This document shows positions 53,642 through 62,129 of a DNA stretch of 64,000 nt, in pieces. Position 1 is the stretch's first letter. Every line of letters begins with the position of its first letter. The position numbers and the translations under genes were made by a program. The DNA is from Hydrogenophaga sp. SL48 (lineage in GTDB: Bacteria; Pseudomonadota; Gammaproteobacteria; Burkholderiales; Burkholderiaceae_C). The stretch spans positions 4,464,001 to 4,528,000 of the forward strand of contig NZ_CP063400.1 in NCBI RefSeq assembly GCF_021729865.1, written 5' to 3'. The notes beneath the pieces are model-generated. The model did no database searches, had not been told where the DNA came from, and saw only the letters and a program-made list of their open reading frames with translations.

Positions 53642-54004
53642 GTGGCTCAAAAAATCGATCCGATCAAACTCAAGGCTGCCGCCGAACGCCTGGAGTGGGT
53701 GTGTCAGCAATACCCGGGTGAGGCTGCGGTGCAGTCGCTGTACCAGGGCCTTCGATCCTTGATCGAGGACGCCAAGGCGGGCAGGGTTCTCGTGCCTGTG
53801 TCCGATCGACAGGACATTCCTTCGCGCTGGGCTGTGTCTGCCGAGGGCCTGTACCGGGACTACGAAAATCCAAGCATCGAAAGCGCCTATGTGGCGTTTG
53901 CGATTGAAATGGAAGGCGGGTTGACCGAGCAAGACAAGCGGATCCTTGCCAAGTTCGCAGCTCGCATTGCCGCCAAATCGAATGGCACAGGGGAAGCCTC
54001 ATGA
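53642..54004 (+). CDS. Small cytoplasmic protein, possible partner or immunity protein of the effector
   Basis: A 120-residue protein with a GTG start (53642) seven bases after AAGGAG. It has no signal peptide or membrane helix; IDPIKLKAAAERLEWVCQQY opens it and YAGF-like SAYVAFAIEMEGGLTEQDKR ends it. The stop overlaps the effector ATG by four bases (ATGA), so both are made together. In effector operons such a small upstream gene usually is an immunity or adaptor protein; here that is inference from position. Confidence 0.65.
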   Translation: MAQKIDPIKLKAAAERLEWVCQQYPGEAAVQSLYQGLRSLIEDAKAGRVLVPVSDRQDIPSRWAVSAEGLYRDYENPSIESAYVAFAIEMEGGLTEQDKRILAKFAARIAAKSNGTGEAS

Positions 54005-56079
54005 GAGAGCATGAGCTGACCCCTGATGCTCTCAAAAAGCGGTACGAGGAAGAGGTCGTCTCAAAGGCGAAGACTTTTGTGACCCATGGGGTAGGCCAAG
54101 AGGCTGCCCGAAATTTTCTCGAGACGGTGGAAGGTGAGTTGTATCTTGATCGGTTGCATGAAGCGTCACCGGCCACGCCACTGGTTGATCTCCAGCAACG
54201 GGCTATCGACCAGATCACCTCCGGCCGAGAACTCCCCCGCATGGAGACCATCGACGAGCCCTTGGTCAAGATCGTCCCCAAAGGCCAGCAACCTTCGCCC
54301 TTCTCCCCCTTCTGGGCCAAGGAAGCCGATCTCGATGCCGCAGTGAAAGAAGGCAAGAATCTTTCAGACCATTTCGCTCTGCCCATCGCCAGCGAATCGC
54401 CGCAATACGACGTCTACAAAATCACCCCGAAGGCCCCCACCGAAGCCTTCGTCAACACCGTTGCGCCGACCAGCGAGCTGGACGGAAAAGTCACCAAGCC
54501 TGGCGGCGCACGCCAGTACCTGACACCCAACCGCAATCTCTACGAACCCGCCGAGTTCGTCAAAACAGTCGACAACCGCCTGCACGTCCCGCTGCAGAAG
54601 TCTCCCGACCACACCACGCCCCACTCGACCAGCGCCCGCACCTTCACCCACACCGTCAAAGGCGCAGGCATCGCCGGCACGGTCTACGGCGCCTTTGACG
54701 CCAAAGGCCAGATCGAGACTGCCATCGACACCGCACGCTCCAACCGCGAGCAGTGGGTTCGCGGCAGCGAGGAAGCGGTCAACCAGGGCACCAAGGCCGT
54801 GGTCACCGGCGCTGCCGCCACTGTCGGCGCGATCCCCGGTGCCGCCGCCGGCACGCTCACCAGCCCCGTCACCGGCCCGGTCGGCCCCGTGGTCGGTGGC
54901 CTGGCCACCGGCGGGGTGGCCGCCTACGGCGCCGAGAAGCTCTACGAAGACTCGCGCCTGCAGCGGTGGAGCAAGGCGCTGGGCCGCGAGGTCGGTGAAC
55001 TGGGCTACTACCACGTGTCAAAGGAAGGCCGCTTGCTCGGCCAGGTCAACAGCCTGAAGCAAGACCTGCAGAGCGAAACCGACCCCGCCAAACGCGCCCA
55101 GCTGAAGACCCGCTTGAACGAGACCAGCGAAACATTCAGCACGGAAGCCGAGCGCAACGGCCGCACCTTCGAAGCCCGTGCCGGCATCGACAAAGCCTGG
55201 GAGCAGACCCACGCGAAGTACCCCAAGGTGGACAAGGACGACATCAACGACGCGCTGGCGAAACACATCGACGCGGGCAAGCGCCCCGCCGACGCAGCGC
55301 GTGGCGCTTTGAGCGACGCCGTGCACGAGCGCTACCCGCGCGCCCTGCCCCACCAGCCGGTGGAGAACTACCGGGCTCTGAGCAACCAGCAGTTGGCCGA
55401 GAAACACGGCCAGTATGTGGGCGAGGTGGCCCAGGGCCGCCAAGCCGTTTTGGCGCTGGCGGTCAACAAGGACTCACACAACAACGTCGACCAGGGCTGG
55501 CCCAAAGCCCTGGCGCAAGAGCGACAGGCTGGGCGGGTAAAGGACGGGCTCAACGAACTTTGGCGCGACACCGGCCACTTGGGCGCGATCCGCGAAAGCA
55601 TGCAAGAGCGCGGCATGAAGCTGCCCGAACTGCCGGCCGAACTGAGGCCCAAGGCGACATCAACGACGACATCAACGAGCCCCCAGGCCGATCTCTCACC
55701 GCAGCAGGCGCGCCACCACCAGCTCGCACAGACTCAGCTCGGACCGGCCCTGAGCGCGCGGGGCCACAGCCCTGAACAGATCGACCGTGTCAGCGCGGCC
55801 GCCGTGGGCCATGCCCAGCAACACGCGCACCGGGGCGACGTGCGCGCGTTTCACCTGAGCAAGGACGGCGAGCGCGTGGCGGTGGTGCAGGAGCGCGCGC
55901 CCGTCAGCGAGTTCAGCGTGAAGGCCGCACAGAGCCAGAGCGCCGACCAGCACCTGGAGCGCGCCCACGCGGTGGCCCAGACGCAGGTGCGGGAACAGAC
56001 AGGGGAACGCAGCCCGGGCCGGGAGTCGTCGTTGGCTCGAGAACCACAGCATGAGGCGCCGCAGCGCGCCATGGCTTGA
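54001..56079 (+). CDS. Putative T4SS effector: TNT-like segment, glycine zipper and C-terminal XVIPCD-like domain
   Basis: A 692-residue protein. Residues 564-662 resemble the XVIPCD secretion signal of Xanthomonas-type T4SS effectors: LSPQQARHHQLAQTQLGPAL, then VRAFHLSKDGERVAVVQE, then SEFSVKAAQSQSADQHLERA, with a glutamine-rich tail. Residues about 125-200 (FALP, YDVYKITP, VAP, PGGARQYLTP) weakly recall the TNT NAD-glycohydrolase fold with its GGxxQY. Residues about 222-325 are a long glycine/alanine zipper (VVTGAAATVGAIPGAAAG; GPVVGGLATGGVAAYGAEKL) that could insert into membranes. No signal peptide, as expected for such effectors. GC content rises to chromosomal level in this gene. Confidence 0.6.
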   Translation: MREHELTPDALKKRYEEEVVSKAKTFVTHGVGQEAARNFLETVEGELYLDRLHEASPATPLVDLQQRAIDQITSGRELPRMETIDEPLVKIVPKGQQPSPFSPFWAKEADLDAAVKEGKNLSDHFALPIASESPQYDVYKITPKAPTEAFVNTVAPTSELDGKVTKPGGARQYLTPNRNLYEPAEFVKTVDNRLHVPLQKSPDHTTPHSTSARTFTHTVKGAGIAGTVYGAFDAKGQIETAIDTARSNREQWVRGSEEAVNQGTKAVVTGAAATVGAIPGAAAGTLTSPVTGPVGPVVGGLATGGVAAYGAEKLYEDSRLQRWSKALGREVGELGYYHVSKEGRLLGQVNSLKQDLQSETDPAKRAQLKTRLNETSETFSTEAERNGRTFEARAGIDKAWEQTHAKYPKVDKDDINDALAKHIDAGKRPADAARGALSDAVHERYPRALPHQPVENYRALSNQQLAEKHGQYVGEVAQGRQAVLALAVNKDSHNNVDQGWPKALAQERQAGRVKDGLNELWRDTGHLGAIRESMQERGMKLPELPAELRPKATSTTTSTSPQADLSPQQARHHQLAQTQLGPALSARGHSPEQIDRVSAAAVGHAQQHAHRGDVRAFHLSKDGERVAVVQERAPVSEFSVKAAQSQSADQHLERAHAVAQTQVREQTGERSPGRESSLAREPQHEAPQRAMA

Positions 56080-56226
56080 GCGTTTGACGGCCCTGGACCT
56101 GACGCTGCTCATTCCATGAACAGCGTCGATCACGCACCACCCCCTTCACCGTTGGTGCCAGCGCCGGTGTGCGGGCCAGACAAACGTCAAGGCAGCCGGG
56201 CTCTTGGACGCCCATACTGGGATGCC

Positions 56227-57171
56227 ATGACGCCCGACGCTCTCGAACCCCGGACCACCCCCTCCCTGTTGACCTGGGTGCGCATGACGCGCCCGGCCTT
56301 TCTGCTGCTCACGGTGGTGGGCTGCGCGCTGGGCACGGCCACCGCCGCGGCCTGCGGTTGCGGATTGGACCCCTGGCTGGCGCTGGCCGCCACCGGGCTG
56401 GCGGTGCTGGCCCACGCGACGGGCAACGTGCTCAACGACCTGCACGACGCGCGCAACGGCGCCGACGCCGCCAACACCGGGGGCATTTTTCCGTTCACGG
56501 GCGGTTCGCGGCTGATCCAGAACGGCCGCGTGAGCGAGCGCGACACCGCCGATCTGGCCAAAGGCCTGCTGCTGTTCCTGGTGCCGGCTGGCCTGCTGCT
56601 GGCGGTGAAGACCGGCGGCGGCGTGTTGCTGCTGGGCATGGCCGGGCTGTTGCTGGCCTGGGCCTATTCGGCGCCGCCGCTCAAGCTGATGTCGCGCGGC
56701 CTGGGCGAGCTGGCGGTGGCGCTGGTGTGGTTTCTGGTGGTGATCGGGGCCGATTACGTGCAACGGCGCCAGTTTTTCGTGATCCCGGCGAGCGCGGCGC
56801 TGGGTTTTGCGCTGATGGTGGCGGCGCTGCTGCTGATCAACGGGTTCCCCGACGCCACGGCCGATGCCCGGGTGGGCAAACGCACGCTGGTGGTGCGGCT
56901 CGGCCCCACCGGGGCCGCCGGGCTGTATGCCGGACTGGTGGTGGGCGCCCACGGATGGCTGGTGCTCAGTGCGGGGCTGTTGATCCCGCCCAGGGAGGCG
57001 CTCTGGGGCCTGGTGTCGCTGCCGGTCTCGCTGGCCGCCGCGTGGCTGCTCTGGCGGCGGCGCCACCAGACCGAACGCCTCAAGGCCGCGCTGGCGCTCA
57101 CCGTCGCCGCCACCTTGCTGCACGGCCTGGGCATGGCCGCGGGTTTCGCGTGGCTGGCGCGCCTGCACTGA
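56227..57171 (+). CDS. UbiA-family prenyltransferase (MenA-like)
   Basis: A 314-residue membrane enzyme with about eight to nine helices. The prenyl-diphosphate Asp motifs are NVLNDLHDARNGAD (NDxxDxxxD) and the second one in GFPDATADARVGKRTL. The size and motif context are those of the 1,4-dihydroxy-2-naphthoate prenyltransferase branch, but no other menaquinone genes are here. Upstream ATG 56116 would add an unlikely 37-residue leader, so 56227 is used. First chromosomal gene after the island. Confidence 0.88.
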   Translation: MTPDALEPRTTPSLLTWVRMTRPAFLLLTVVGCALGTATAAACGCGLDPWLALAATGLAVLAHATGNVLNDLHDARNGADAANTGGIFPFTGGSRLIQNGRVSERDTADLAKGLLLFLVPAGLLLAVKTGGGVLLLGMAGLLLAWAYSAPPLKLMSRGLGELAVALVWFLVVIGADYVQRRQFFVIPASAALGFALMVAALLLINGFPDATADARVGKRTLVVRLGPTGAAGLYAGLVVGAHGWLVLSAGLLIPPREALWGLVSLPVSLAAAWLLWRRRHQTERLKAALALTVAATLLHGLGMAAGFAWLARLH

Positions 57172-57185
57172 GGCGCTCGGCCAGG

Positions 57186-57392
57186 TCATTTGGGCCGGGC
57201 GTCTTCCGTGGTCAGCGGTTTGCCACCGGAACCCCACCAGCCGCTGCGAATCTCCTGGATCACGCAGCGCGTCATGGGCCGGAAGCCCTCGCCGCCGACC
57301 TGGACCACGGCTTCGGTGATGGCCGCGATGAGCGCGTGTTTCTTGTCGTCGGGCAGCACGCCCTCGATGATCTTGACGTCGATGAATGGCAT
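57186..57392 (-). CDS. 4-oxalocrotonate tautomerase-family enzyme
   Basis: A 68-residue protein. Pro follows the start Met (MPFIDVKIIEGVL) and becomes the N-terminal catalytic base. Basic residues typical of the trimer site are less clear (RPMTRCVIQEIRSGWWG), so the exact activity (tautomerase, dehalogenase-like) is open. Members usually act on 2-hydroxymuconate-type products of aromatic ring cleavage. It is nine bases after the nitroreductase gene, in the same direction as the catabolic run upstream. Confidence 0.88.
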   Translation of the reverse strand: MPFIDVKIIEGVLPDDKKHALIAAITEAVVQVGGEGFRPMTRCVIQEIRSGWWGSGGKPLTTEDARPK

Positions 57393-57401
57393 GGGGTTCT
57401 C

Positions 57402-57992
57402 CTATTCGATGGTGGCGACGGTGTCGAACGCCAGCCGGGGACCGCGCGGGCGCAAGGTCGAGGTATCGCCATGGCCGAGGTTGACCAGGAAGTTCGAGCG
57501 GTGACGGCCGTCGGGAAAGAAGCAACGGTCCAGTGCCTCGGCGTCGAAGCCGCTCATGGGGCCGCAGTCCAGGCCCAGCAGGCGCGCGGCCACCATCAGG
57601 TAGGCGCCCTGCAGGCTGCTGTTGCGCAAGCCCACCGTCTGCGCGAGCGCGGGGTTGTTGTCATAGGGCGCGGCGGCCGTGGGCATGTGGGGGAACTGGG
57701 TCGCCAAGTGCTCGTGAAACCGGCTGTCCTGCGCCACGATCACGGTCACGGGCGCGCCCATGACCTTGTCCACGTTGCCCGGCGACAGGCAGGCGCGCAG
57801 CTTCTCCTTGGCCTCGGCGCTGCGCACGAACACGTAGCGCGCGGGCTGACAGTTGGAGGCTGTGGGGCCCCATTTGGCGAGTTCGTAGAGCGCCTTCAGG
57901 GTTTCGTCGCTGATCGGCTCGTCGCGGAATTTTGAAAACGTCCGAGCGGCTGAAAACGCCTGTTCGGCGGGGGAGGTCGGTGGGTTGGTCAT
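57402..57992 (-). CDS. RutE-like nitroreductase-family flavoenzyme
   Basis: A 196-residue FMN enzyme. It has the RutE pattern FRDEPISDETLKALYELAKW, GPTASNCQPARYVFV, NSSLQGAYLMVAARLLGLDC, GPMSGFD and NFLVNLGHGD, and the same length as RutE (proposed malonic semialdehyde reductase). No other rut genes are nearby, so the substrate may be another aldehyde or enone. The ATG at 57992 is taken because the longer frame overlaps the aldehyde dehydrogenase gene. Confidence 0.88.
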   Translation of the reverse strand: MTNPPTSPAEQAFSAARTFSKFRDEPISDETLKALYELAKWGPTASNCQPARYVFVRSAEAKEKLRACLSPGNVDKVMGAPVTVIVAQDSRFHEHLATQFPHMPTAAAPYDNNPALAQTVGLRNSSLQGAYLMVAARLLGLDCGPMSGFDAEALDRCFFPDGRHRSNFLVNLGHGDTSTLRPRGPRLAFDTVATIE

Positions 57993-58017
57993 GGGTCTTC
58001 GAGGGGGGTTGGAGTGG

Positions 58018-59463
58018 TCAGGCCGCGGTGTAGGCCGTCTTGACCGTGGTGTAGAACTCGGCGGCATGGCTGCCCTGCTCGCGCGGGCCGACGCTGGAGC
58101 CTTTGCGCCCGCCGAACGGCACGTGGTAATCAACACCCGCCGTGGGCGCATTGACCATCACCATGCCCGCTTGCGCCTGCCGCTTGAAGTGGGTGGCGTG
58201 TTTGAGGCTGGTGGTGCACAGGCCGCTGGACAGGCCGAACGGCGTGTCGTTGGCCAGCGCCAGGGCCTCGTCGTAGTCGCGTGCACGGATCACGTTGGCC
58301 ACCGGCCCGAACACCTCCTCGCGGCTGATGCGCATGGCGTTGTGTGTGTCGGTGAACAGCGCCGGGGTGAGGTAGTGGCCGGGCTGACCCGAGTCACTGG
58401 TGGCGCGGTGCTCGCCGCCAAACGCCAGCGTGGCGCCTTCGGCCTGCGCGATGCGGATGTAGTCCAGGTCCACCGCGAGCTGCCGCTCGTCGACCACCGG
58501 ACCGATGTCGGTACCGGGGCTGCGCGCGTCGTCCACCTTGAGCTGCTTCAGGCGCTCCACCACGGCCGCCACGAAACGGTCGTGGATGCCCTCGGAGACG
58601 ATCAGCCGGCTCGACGCCGTGCAGCGCTGGCCGGTGGAATAGAACGAGCCCATCACCGCACAGTTCACCGCCACCGCCAGGTCGGCGTCGTCGAGCACGA
58701 TCAGCGGGTTCTTGCCGCCCATCTCCAGCTGGTGTTTGGCGCCGCGCGCCGCGCAGGCCACAGCCAGGCGGCGGCCGGTGGCCACCGAGCCGGTGAAGCT
58801 CACGCCGGCCACGCGCGGATCGTCCACCAGCGCCGGGCCGATCTCCGCGCCCGAACCCATCACCAGATTGAACACCCCCGCCGGCAGGCCGCTGCGCGAG
58901 AGGATGTCGGCCAGCGCCCAGGCCGAGCCGGGCACCAGCTCGGCGGGCTTGAACACCACGCAGTTGCCGAAGGCCAGCGCGGGCGCGATCTTCCAGGCGG
59001 GGATCGCGATGGGGAAGTTCCAGGGCGTGATCAGGCTCACCACACCCAGCGGTTCGCGCGTGACCTCGACCGAGATGCCCGGCCGCACCGAGGCCAGCAG
59101 CTCGCCGCGCTGGCGCAGCGCCTCACCGGCGAAGAACTTGAAGATCTGTCCGGCGCGCACCACTTCGCCCACCGCTTCCGGCAGGGTCTTGCCCTCTTCG
59201 CGCGCCAGCAGGTCGCCGAGTTCGGCGCTGCGCGCCAGGATCTCGCTGCCCGCCTTGTCCAGCACGTCACAACGCTGCTGCGGCCCCGACAGCGACCAGG
59301 CGGGGAACGCCGCCGCCGCCGCAGCCACCGCCGCCCGCGCTTGCGCCATGTCGGCCAACGCGTACTCGCCGATCACGTCGCGCGTGTCCGAGGGGTTGAT
59401 GTTGCGCACGCTGCGCGCGCCCGCCACCCACTCACCACCGATGAAGTTGTGTCCCAGCGTCAT
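58018..59463 (-). CDS. NAD(P)-dependent aldehyde dehydrogenase
   Basis: A 481-residue enzyme of the ALDH superfamily: TPWNFPIAIPAWKIAPALAF, the FTGS loop (GVSFTGSVATGRRLA), the general base Glu in HQLEMGGKNPLIV, the catalytic Cys in GQRCTASSRLIV and the EEVFGPVANV motif. Alpha-ketoglutaric-semialdehyde dehydrogenase and succinate-semialdehyde dehydrogenase are the nearest-looking groups (recollection). The ATG at 59463 shares one base with the stop of the VOC gene, so they are co-translated. Probable role: oxidise the aldehyde from the ring-cleavage or hydrolysis steps around it. Confidence 0.93.
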   Translation of the reverse strand: MTLGHNFIGGEWVAGARSVRNINPSDTRDVIGEYALADMAQARAAVAAAAAAFPAWSLSGPQQRCDVLDKAGSEILARSAELGDLLAREEGKTLPEAVGEVVRAGQIFKFFAGEALRQRGELLASVRPGISVEVTREPLGVVSLITPWNFPIAIPAWKIAPALAFGNCVVFKPAELVPGSAWALADILSRSGLPAGVFNLVMGSGAEIGPALVDDPRVAGVSFTGSVATGRRLAVACAARGAKHQLEMGGKNPLIVLDDADLAVAVNCAVMGSFYSTGQRCTASSRLIVSEGIHDRFVAAVVERLKQLKVDDARSPGTDIGPVVDERQLAVDLDYIRIAQAEGATLAFGGEHRATSDSGQPGHYLTPALFTDTHNAMRISREEVFGPVANVIRARDYDEALALANDTPFGLSSGLCTTSLKHATHFKRQAQAGMVMVNAPTAGVDYHVPFGGRKGSSVGPREQGSHAAEFYTTVKTAYTAA

Positions 59464-60011
59464 CACGCGCGCCCCGCGCCGCGCTGGCGAAAGCGCGCCT
59501 GCCACTCGGCCAGCGGCATGTAGCTCGGGTCGTCGCGCACCATGGCGAAGGTCTCGGCCAGCAGCTGATCTTCGCTCTTGCTCAGATCGAGCGGCGTGCC
59601 GTAGGGCTGGTTGACGTAGTACGGCGTGTCCAGGTAGACCTCGACCCGGTTGCCCTCGGGATCGAAGTAGTACAGCGACCAGGCGTTGCCGTGGTTCATG
59701 GGGCGCATCTCATAGGCGCCCAGGGCCTCGGCCTTGTCGCGGTTCCAGCGCAGCTCGGCCAGGTCGGGCACCAGGAACGACACCTGCATGATGGTGCTGA
59801 CCTTGGACTCGGCCGAGCGACCCTCGGACAGCACGATCTGGTGGTGCTGGTCTTCGGAGGCGCTCATGAAGACCAGCCGGTTGCCAAAGTTCTTGCCCAG
59901 GCCTTCGTCGGTGATGGTGAGCTTGAACACCTGGGTGTAGAAATTCACCATCTTGTCCAGGTCGTAGACGAAGAAGCCAAAGTGGGCGGGGGTGGGGCGG
60001 GTGACATTCAT
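59463..60011 (-). CDS. VOC-superfamily protein, glyoxalase/extradiol dioxygenase-like
   Basis: A 182-residue protein with the paired beta-alpha-beta modules of the vicinal-oxygen-chelate fold: PAHFGFFVYDLDKMVNFYTQ, HHQIVLSEGR, VSFLVPDLAELRWNRDK and YYFDPEGNRVEVYLDTPYY. Conserved ligand positions (His10, His in HHQ or NHG, Glu in RVEVY) suggest one divalent metal. It could be a small ring-cleaving dioxygenase. Coupled with the aldehyde dehydrogenase. Confidence 0.85.
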   Translation of the reverse strand: MNVTRPTPAHFGFFVYDLDKMVNFYTQVFKLTITDEGLGKNFGNRLVFMSASEDQHHQIVLSEGRSAESKVSTIMQVSFLVPDLAELRWNRDKAEALGAYEMRPMNHGNAWSLYYFDPEGNRVEVYLDTPYYVNQPYGTPLDLSKSEDQLLAETFAMVRDDPSYMPLAEWQARFRQRGAGRA

Positions 60012-60076
60012 AGATAGGGGTCCTTCTCAGTTCTTCACGGCGCCGAAGCGCGACCCGCGACGCATACAACAACGCC

Positions 60077-60180
60077 AACCGGGGGCACCGAGGAACCGGC
60101 TTTGCCGGGCCTCTGGTGCCGTCCCCCTCCCGCCGAAGGCGAGAGAGGGGGGTGACGCGAAGCGGCGCGGGGGGTGATTT
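60077..60180 (-). repeat. 3'-UTR two-hairpin repeat, copy E
   Basis: Directly after the Bug binding-protein stop (60182). Plus strand: GGCACC, GGAACCGGCTTTGCCGGGCC, GGTGCC, then a long second stem (TCCCCCTCCCGCC with GGCGAGAGAGGGGGG) and GTGACGCGAAGCGGCGCGGG. Confidence 0.85.
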
Positions 60181-60181
60181 C

Positions 60182-61165
60182 TTAATCCTTCTGGATCTTG
60201 GCGTCCTTGACCAGCTGCGCCCAGCGCTTGAGGTCGCCCTCGATGGTGGCCTGCAGTTCCTTCGGCGTGCTGGCGTGCACGTCGCCGCCGGTGGCCTCGG
60301 CCAGCTTGCCGCGCAGAGTGGCGTCTTGCAGCGCGGTGGTGACCTGCGCGTTCAGGCGATCGATCACCGGCTGCGGCGTGCCGGCCGGCGCCAGCAGCGC
60401 GGTCCAGGAACGCACCTCGAAGTTGGGCACGCCCTGTTCGGCCACCGTGGGCACGTCGGGCAGGCCGCTCCAGCGGGCGCTGCCCGAGGTGCCGAGCGCG
60501 CGCAGCTTGCCGGCCTTGACCTGCGGCAGGGCGGTGGTCGGCGCGATCACGACGAAGTCCACCTCGTTGCCCAGCAGCGCGGTCACCGACGCGCTCTCGC
60601 CGCGGTAGGGCACGTGGGTGAAGGCCGCGCCGGCGCGGTTGGCCAGCAGCTCGCCCGTCATGTGCTGCCCGGTGCCGATGCCGGCCGAACCGAAGGTCAT
60701 GGGGTTGGGCCGGGCCTTGGCCGCCTTGAGCAGGTCACCCAGGCTGTTGTGCGGGCTGGCGGCGTTGACCACCACCAGGAACGGGAACGAGGTCAGCGCC
60801 GAGATCGGCTGGAAGGACTTGGCGGTGTCGTAGGGCAGCTTGTCATAGAGCACACCCGCGATGGCGTGGCCGCCGGTGGCCAGCAGCAGGTTGTAGCCAT
60901 CGGGTTTGGCCGAGGCCACCGTGGCCGCCGCGATGGTGCCGCCGGCGCCGGCCTTGGGCTCGATCACCAGCGGCTGGCCCAGGCCCTTGGCCATTTCCGC
61001 GCCCACCAGGCGCGCCACCGCGTCGGCGTTGCCGCCCGCGGCGAAGCCGTGCAGCACCTTCACGGGGCGATCGGGGTAGGTCTGTGCGCCGGCGACAGTG
61101 GGCAACGCCAGCGGCAGCGCCAGCGCCAGGGCGGCGCCGAAAGAGGTGAACGGGTTCTTGGTCAT
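60182..61165 (-). CDS. Bug/TctC-family tripartite tricarboxylate transporter binding protein
   Basis: A 327-residue periplasmic protein. The signal peptide ends TVAGAQT (about residue 28); YPDRPVKVLHGFAAGGNADA, then RLVGAEMAKGLGQPLVIEPK and GAGGTIAAATVASAKPDGYN are the Bug family signature. Such proteins are expanded in Comamonadaceae and bind small carboxylates. No TctAB membrane genes are adjacent. It follows the FAH-family gene by 39 bases, so the ligand may be a carboxylate entering this pathway. Confidence 0.93.
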   Translation of the reverse strand: MTKNPFTSFGAALALALPLALPTVAGAQTYPDRPVKVLHGFAAGGNADAVARLVGAEMAKGLGQPLVIEPKAGAGGTIAAATVASAKPDGYNLLLATGGHAIAGVLYDKLPYDTAKSFQPISALTSFPFLVVVNAASPHNSLGDLLKAAKARPNPMTFGSAGIGTGQHMTGELLANRAGAAFTHVPYRGESASVTALLGNEVDFVVIAPTTALPQVKAGKLRALGTSGSARWSGLPDVPTVAEQGVPNFEVRSWTALLAPAGTPQPVIDRLNAQVTTALQDATLRGKLAEATGGDVHASTPKELQATIEGDLKRWAQLVKDAKIQKD

Positions 61166-61204
61166 GGTCTTGTCTCCTGTGTTTTTGAGGCTGATTGCCT
61201 GGGG

Positions 61205-62071
61205 TTACTGCGGGGCCTGTTCGATGGTGTTGCGCAGGATGCCGATGCCTTCGATCTCGACCTCCACCACATCGCCCGGCACCATGAAGCGCGGCGGCTT
61301 CTTGCTCCAGCCCACGCCGCCAGGCGTGCCGGTGACGATGACGTCGCCCGGCACCAGGGTGAAGATGGTCGAGGCGTAGGCGATCTGCTGCGCCACCGAA
61401 AAGATCATGTCGTCGGTGGTGGTGGACTGCATCTGCTCGCCGCTGAGGCGGGTGACCAGCTTGAGCGGGCGGTCGGGCGCGATCTGATCGGCCGTGACCA
61501 TCCAGGGCCCGAAGGCGCCGGTGGACTCGAAGTTCTTGCCCGCGCAGATCGACTTGGCGTGGAACTGCCACTCGCGGATGCTGGCGTCGTTGTAGATCGA
61601 ATAACCGGCGATGTGCTCGTGCGCGCGGGCCTCCGGGATGTTGCGGCCGGGCTTGCCGATCACCACGGCCAGCTCGCCTTCCCAGTCCAGCGAATCCGAG
61701 CAGTGCGGGCGCAGGATGGGCTGGCCGTGCGCCACCTGCGAGCGCCAGACGCGCAGGAAGATCGGCGGAAATTCGGACAGCTCACGGTCGAGGCCGGCGG
61801 CCACGACCTCGCGGTGGTGGTCGTGGTAGTTGCGGATCGCGCAGACGATTTTTTCGGGGTGGGGGATCACCGGCAGGAAACGGATGCTGGAGAGCGGCAG
61901 ATCGGCCGGCACTCTCGCGGTGTCGGCGGCCGCGTGCGGCGTGCGGCCCGCCGCGATGTAGGCCTGCAGCGTGGGGTATTGCGGGTAGGCGCGGCCCAGA
62001 TCGGCGACGTGTTCGCCGACGACGGCGCCCCAGGAGGCTTGGCCTTGGTGTTCAAACGACAGCAGTTTCAT
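61205..62071 (-). CDS. Fumarylacetoacetate-hydrolase-family enzyme
   Basis: A 288-residue metal-dependent enzyme with DSLDWEGELAVVIGKPGRNI (the metal-binding DxxxExE), IAGYSIYNDASIREWQF, and VPGDVIVTGTPGGVG. Members cleave 1,3-diketones or decarboxylate and isomerise muconate derivatives; many are acylpyruvases. It has the fuller N-terminal domain. In this run it would follow ring cleavage by the VOC protein or serve another keto-acid, but that is inference. Confidence 0.93.
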   Translation of the reverse strand: MKLLSFEHQGQASWGAVVGEHVADLGRAYPQYPTLQAYIAAGRTPHAAADTARVPADLPLSSIRFLPVIPHPEKIVCAIRNYHDHHREVVAAGLDRELSEFPPIFLRVWRSQVAHGQPILRPHCSDSLDWEGELAVVIGKPGRNIPEARAHEHIAGYSIYNDASIREWQFHAKSICAGKNFESTGAFGPWMVTADQIAPDRPLKLVTRLSGEQMQSTTTDDMIFSVAQQIAYASTIFTLVPGDVIVTGTPGGVGWSKKPPRFMVPGDVVEVEIEGIGILRNTIEQAPQ

Positions 62072-62129
62072 GGGGTGCTTTCAAAAAGTGAGATGAGAGG
62101 AAGGGGACGTTGCCCCGTGGACAAAAAGA

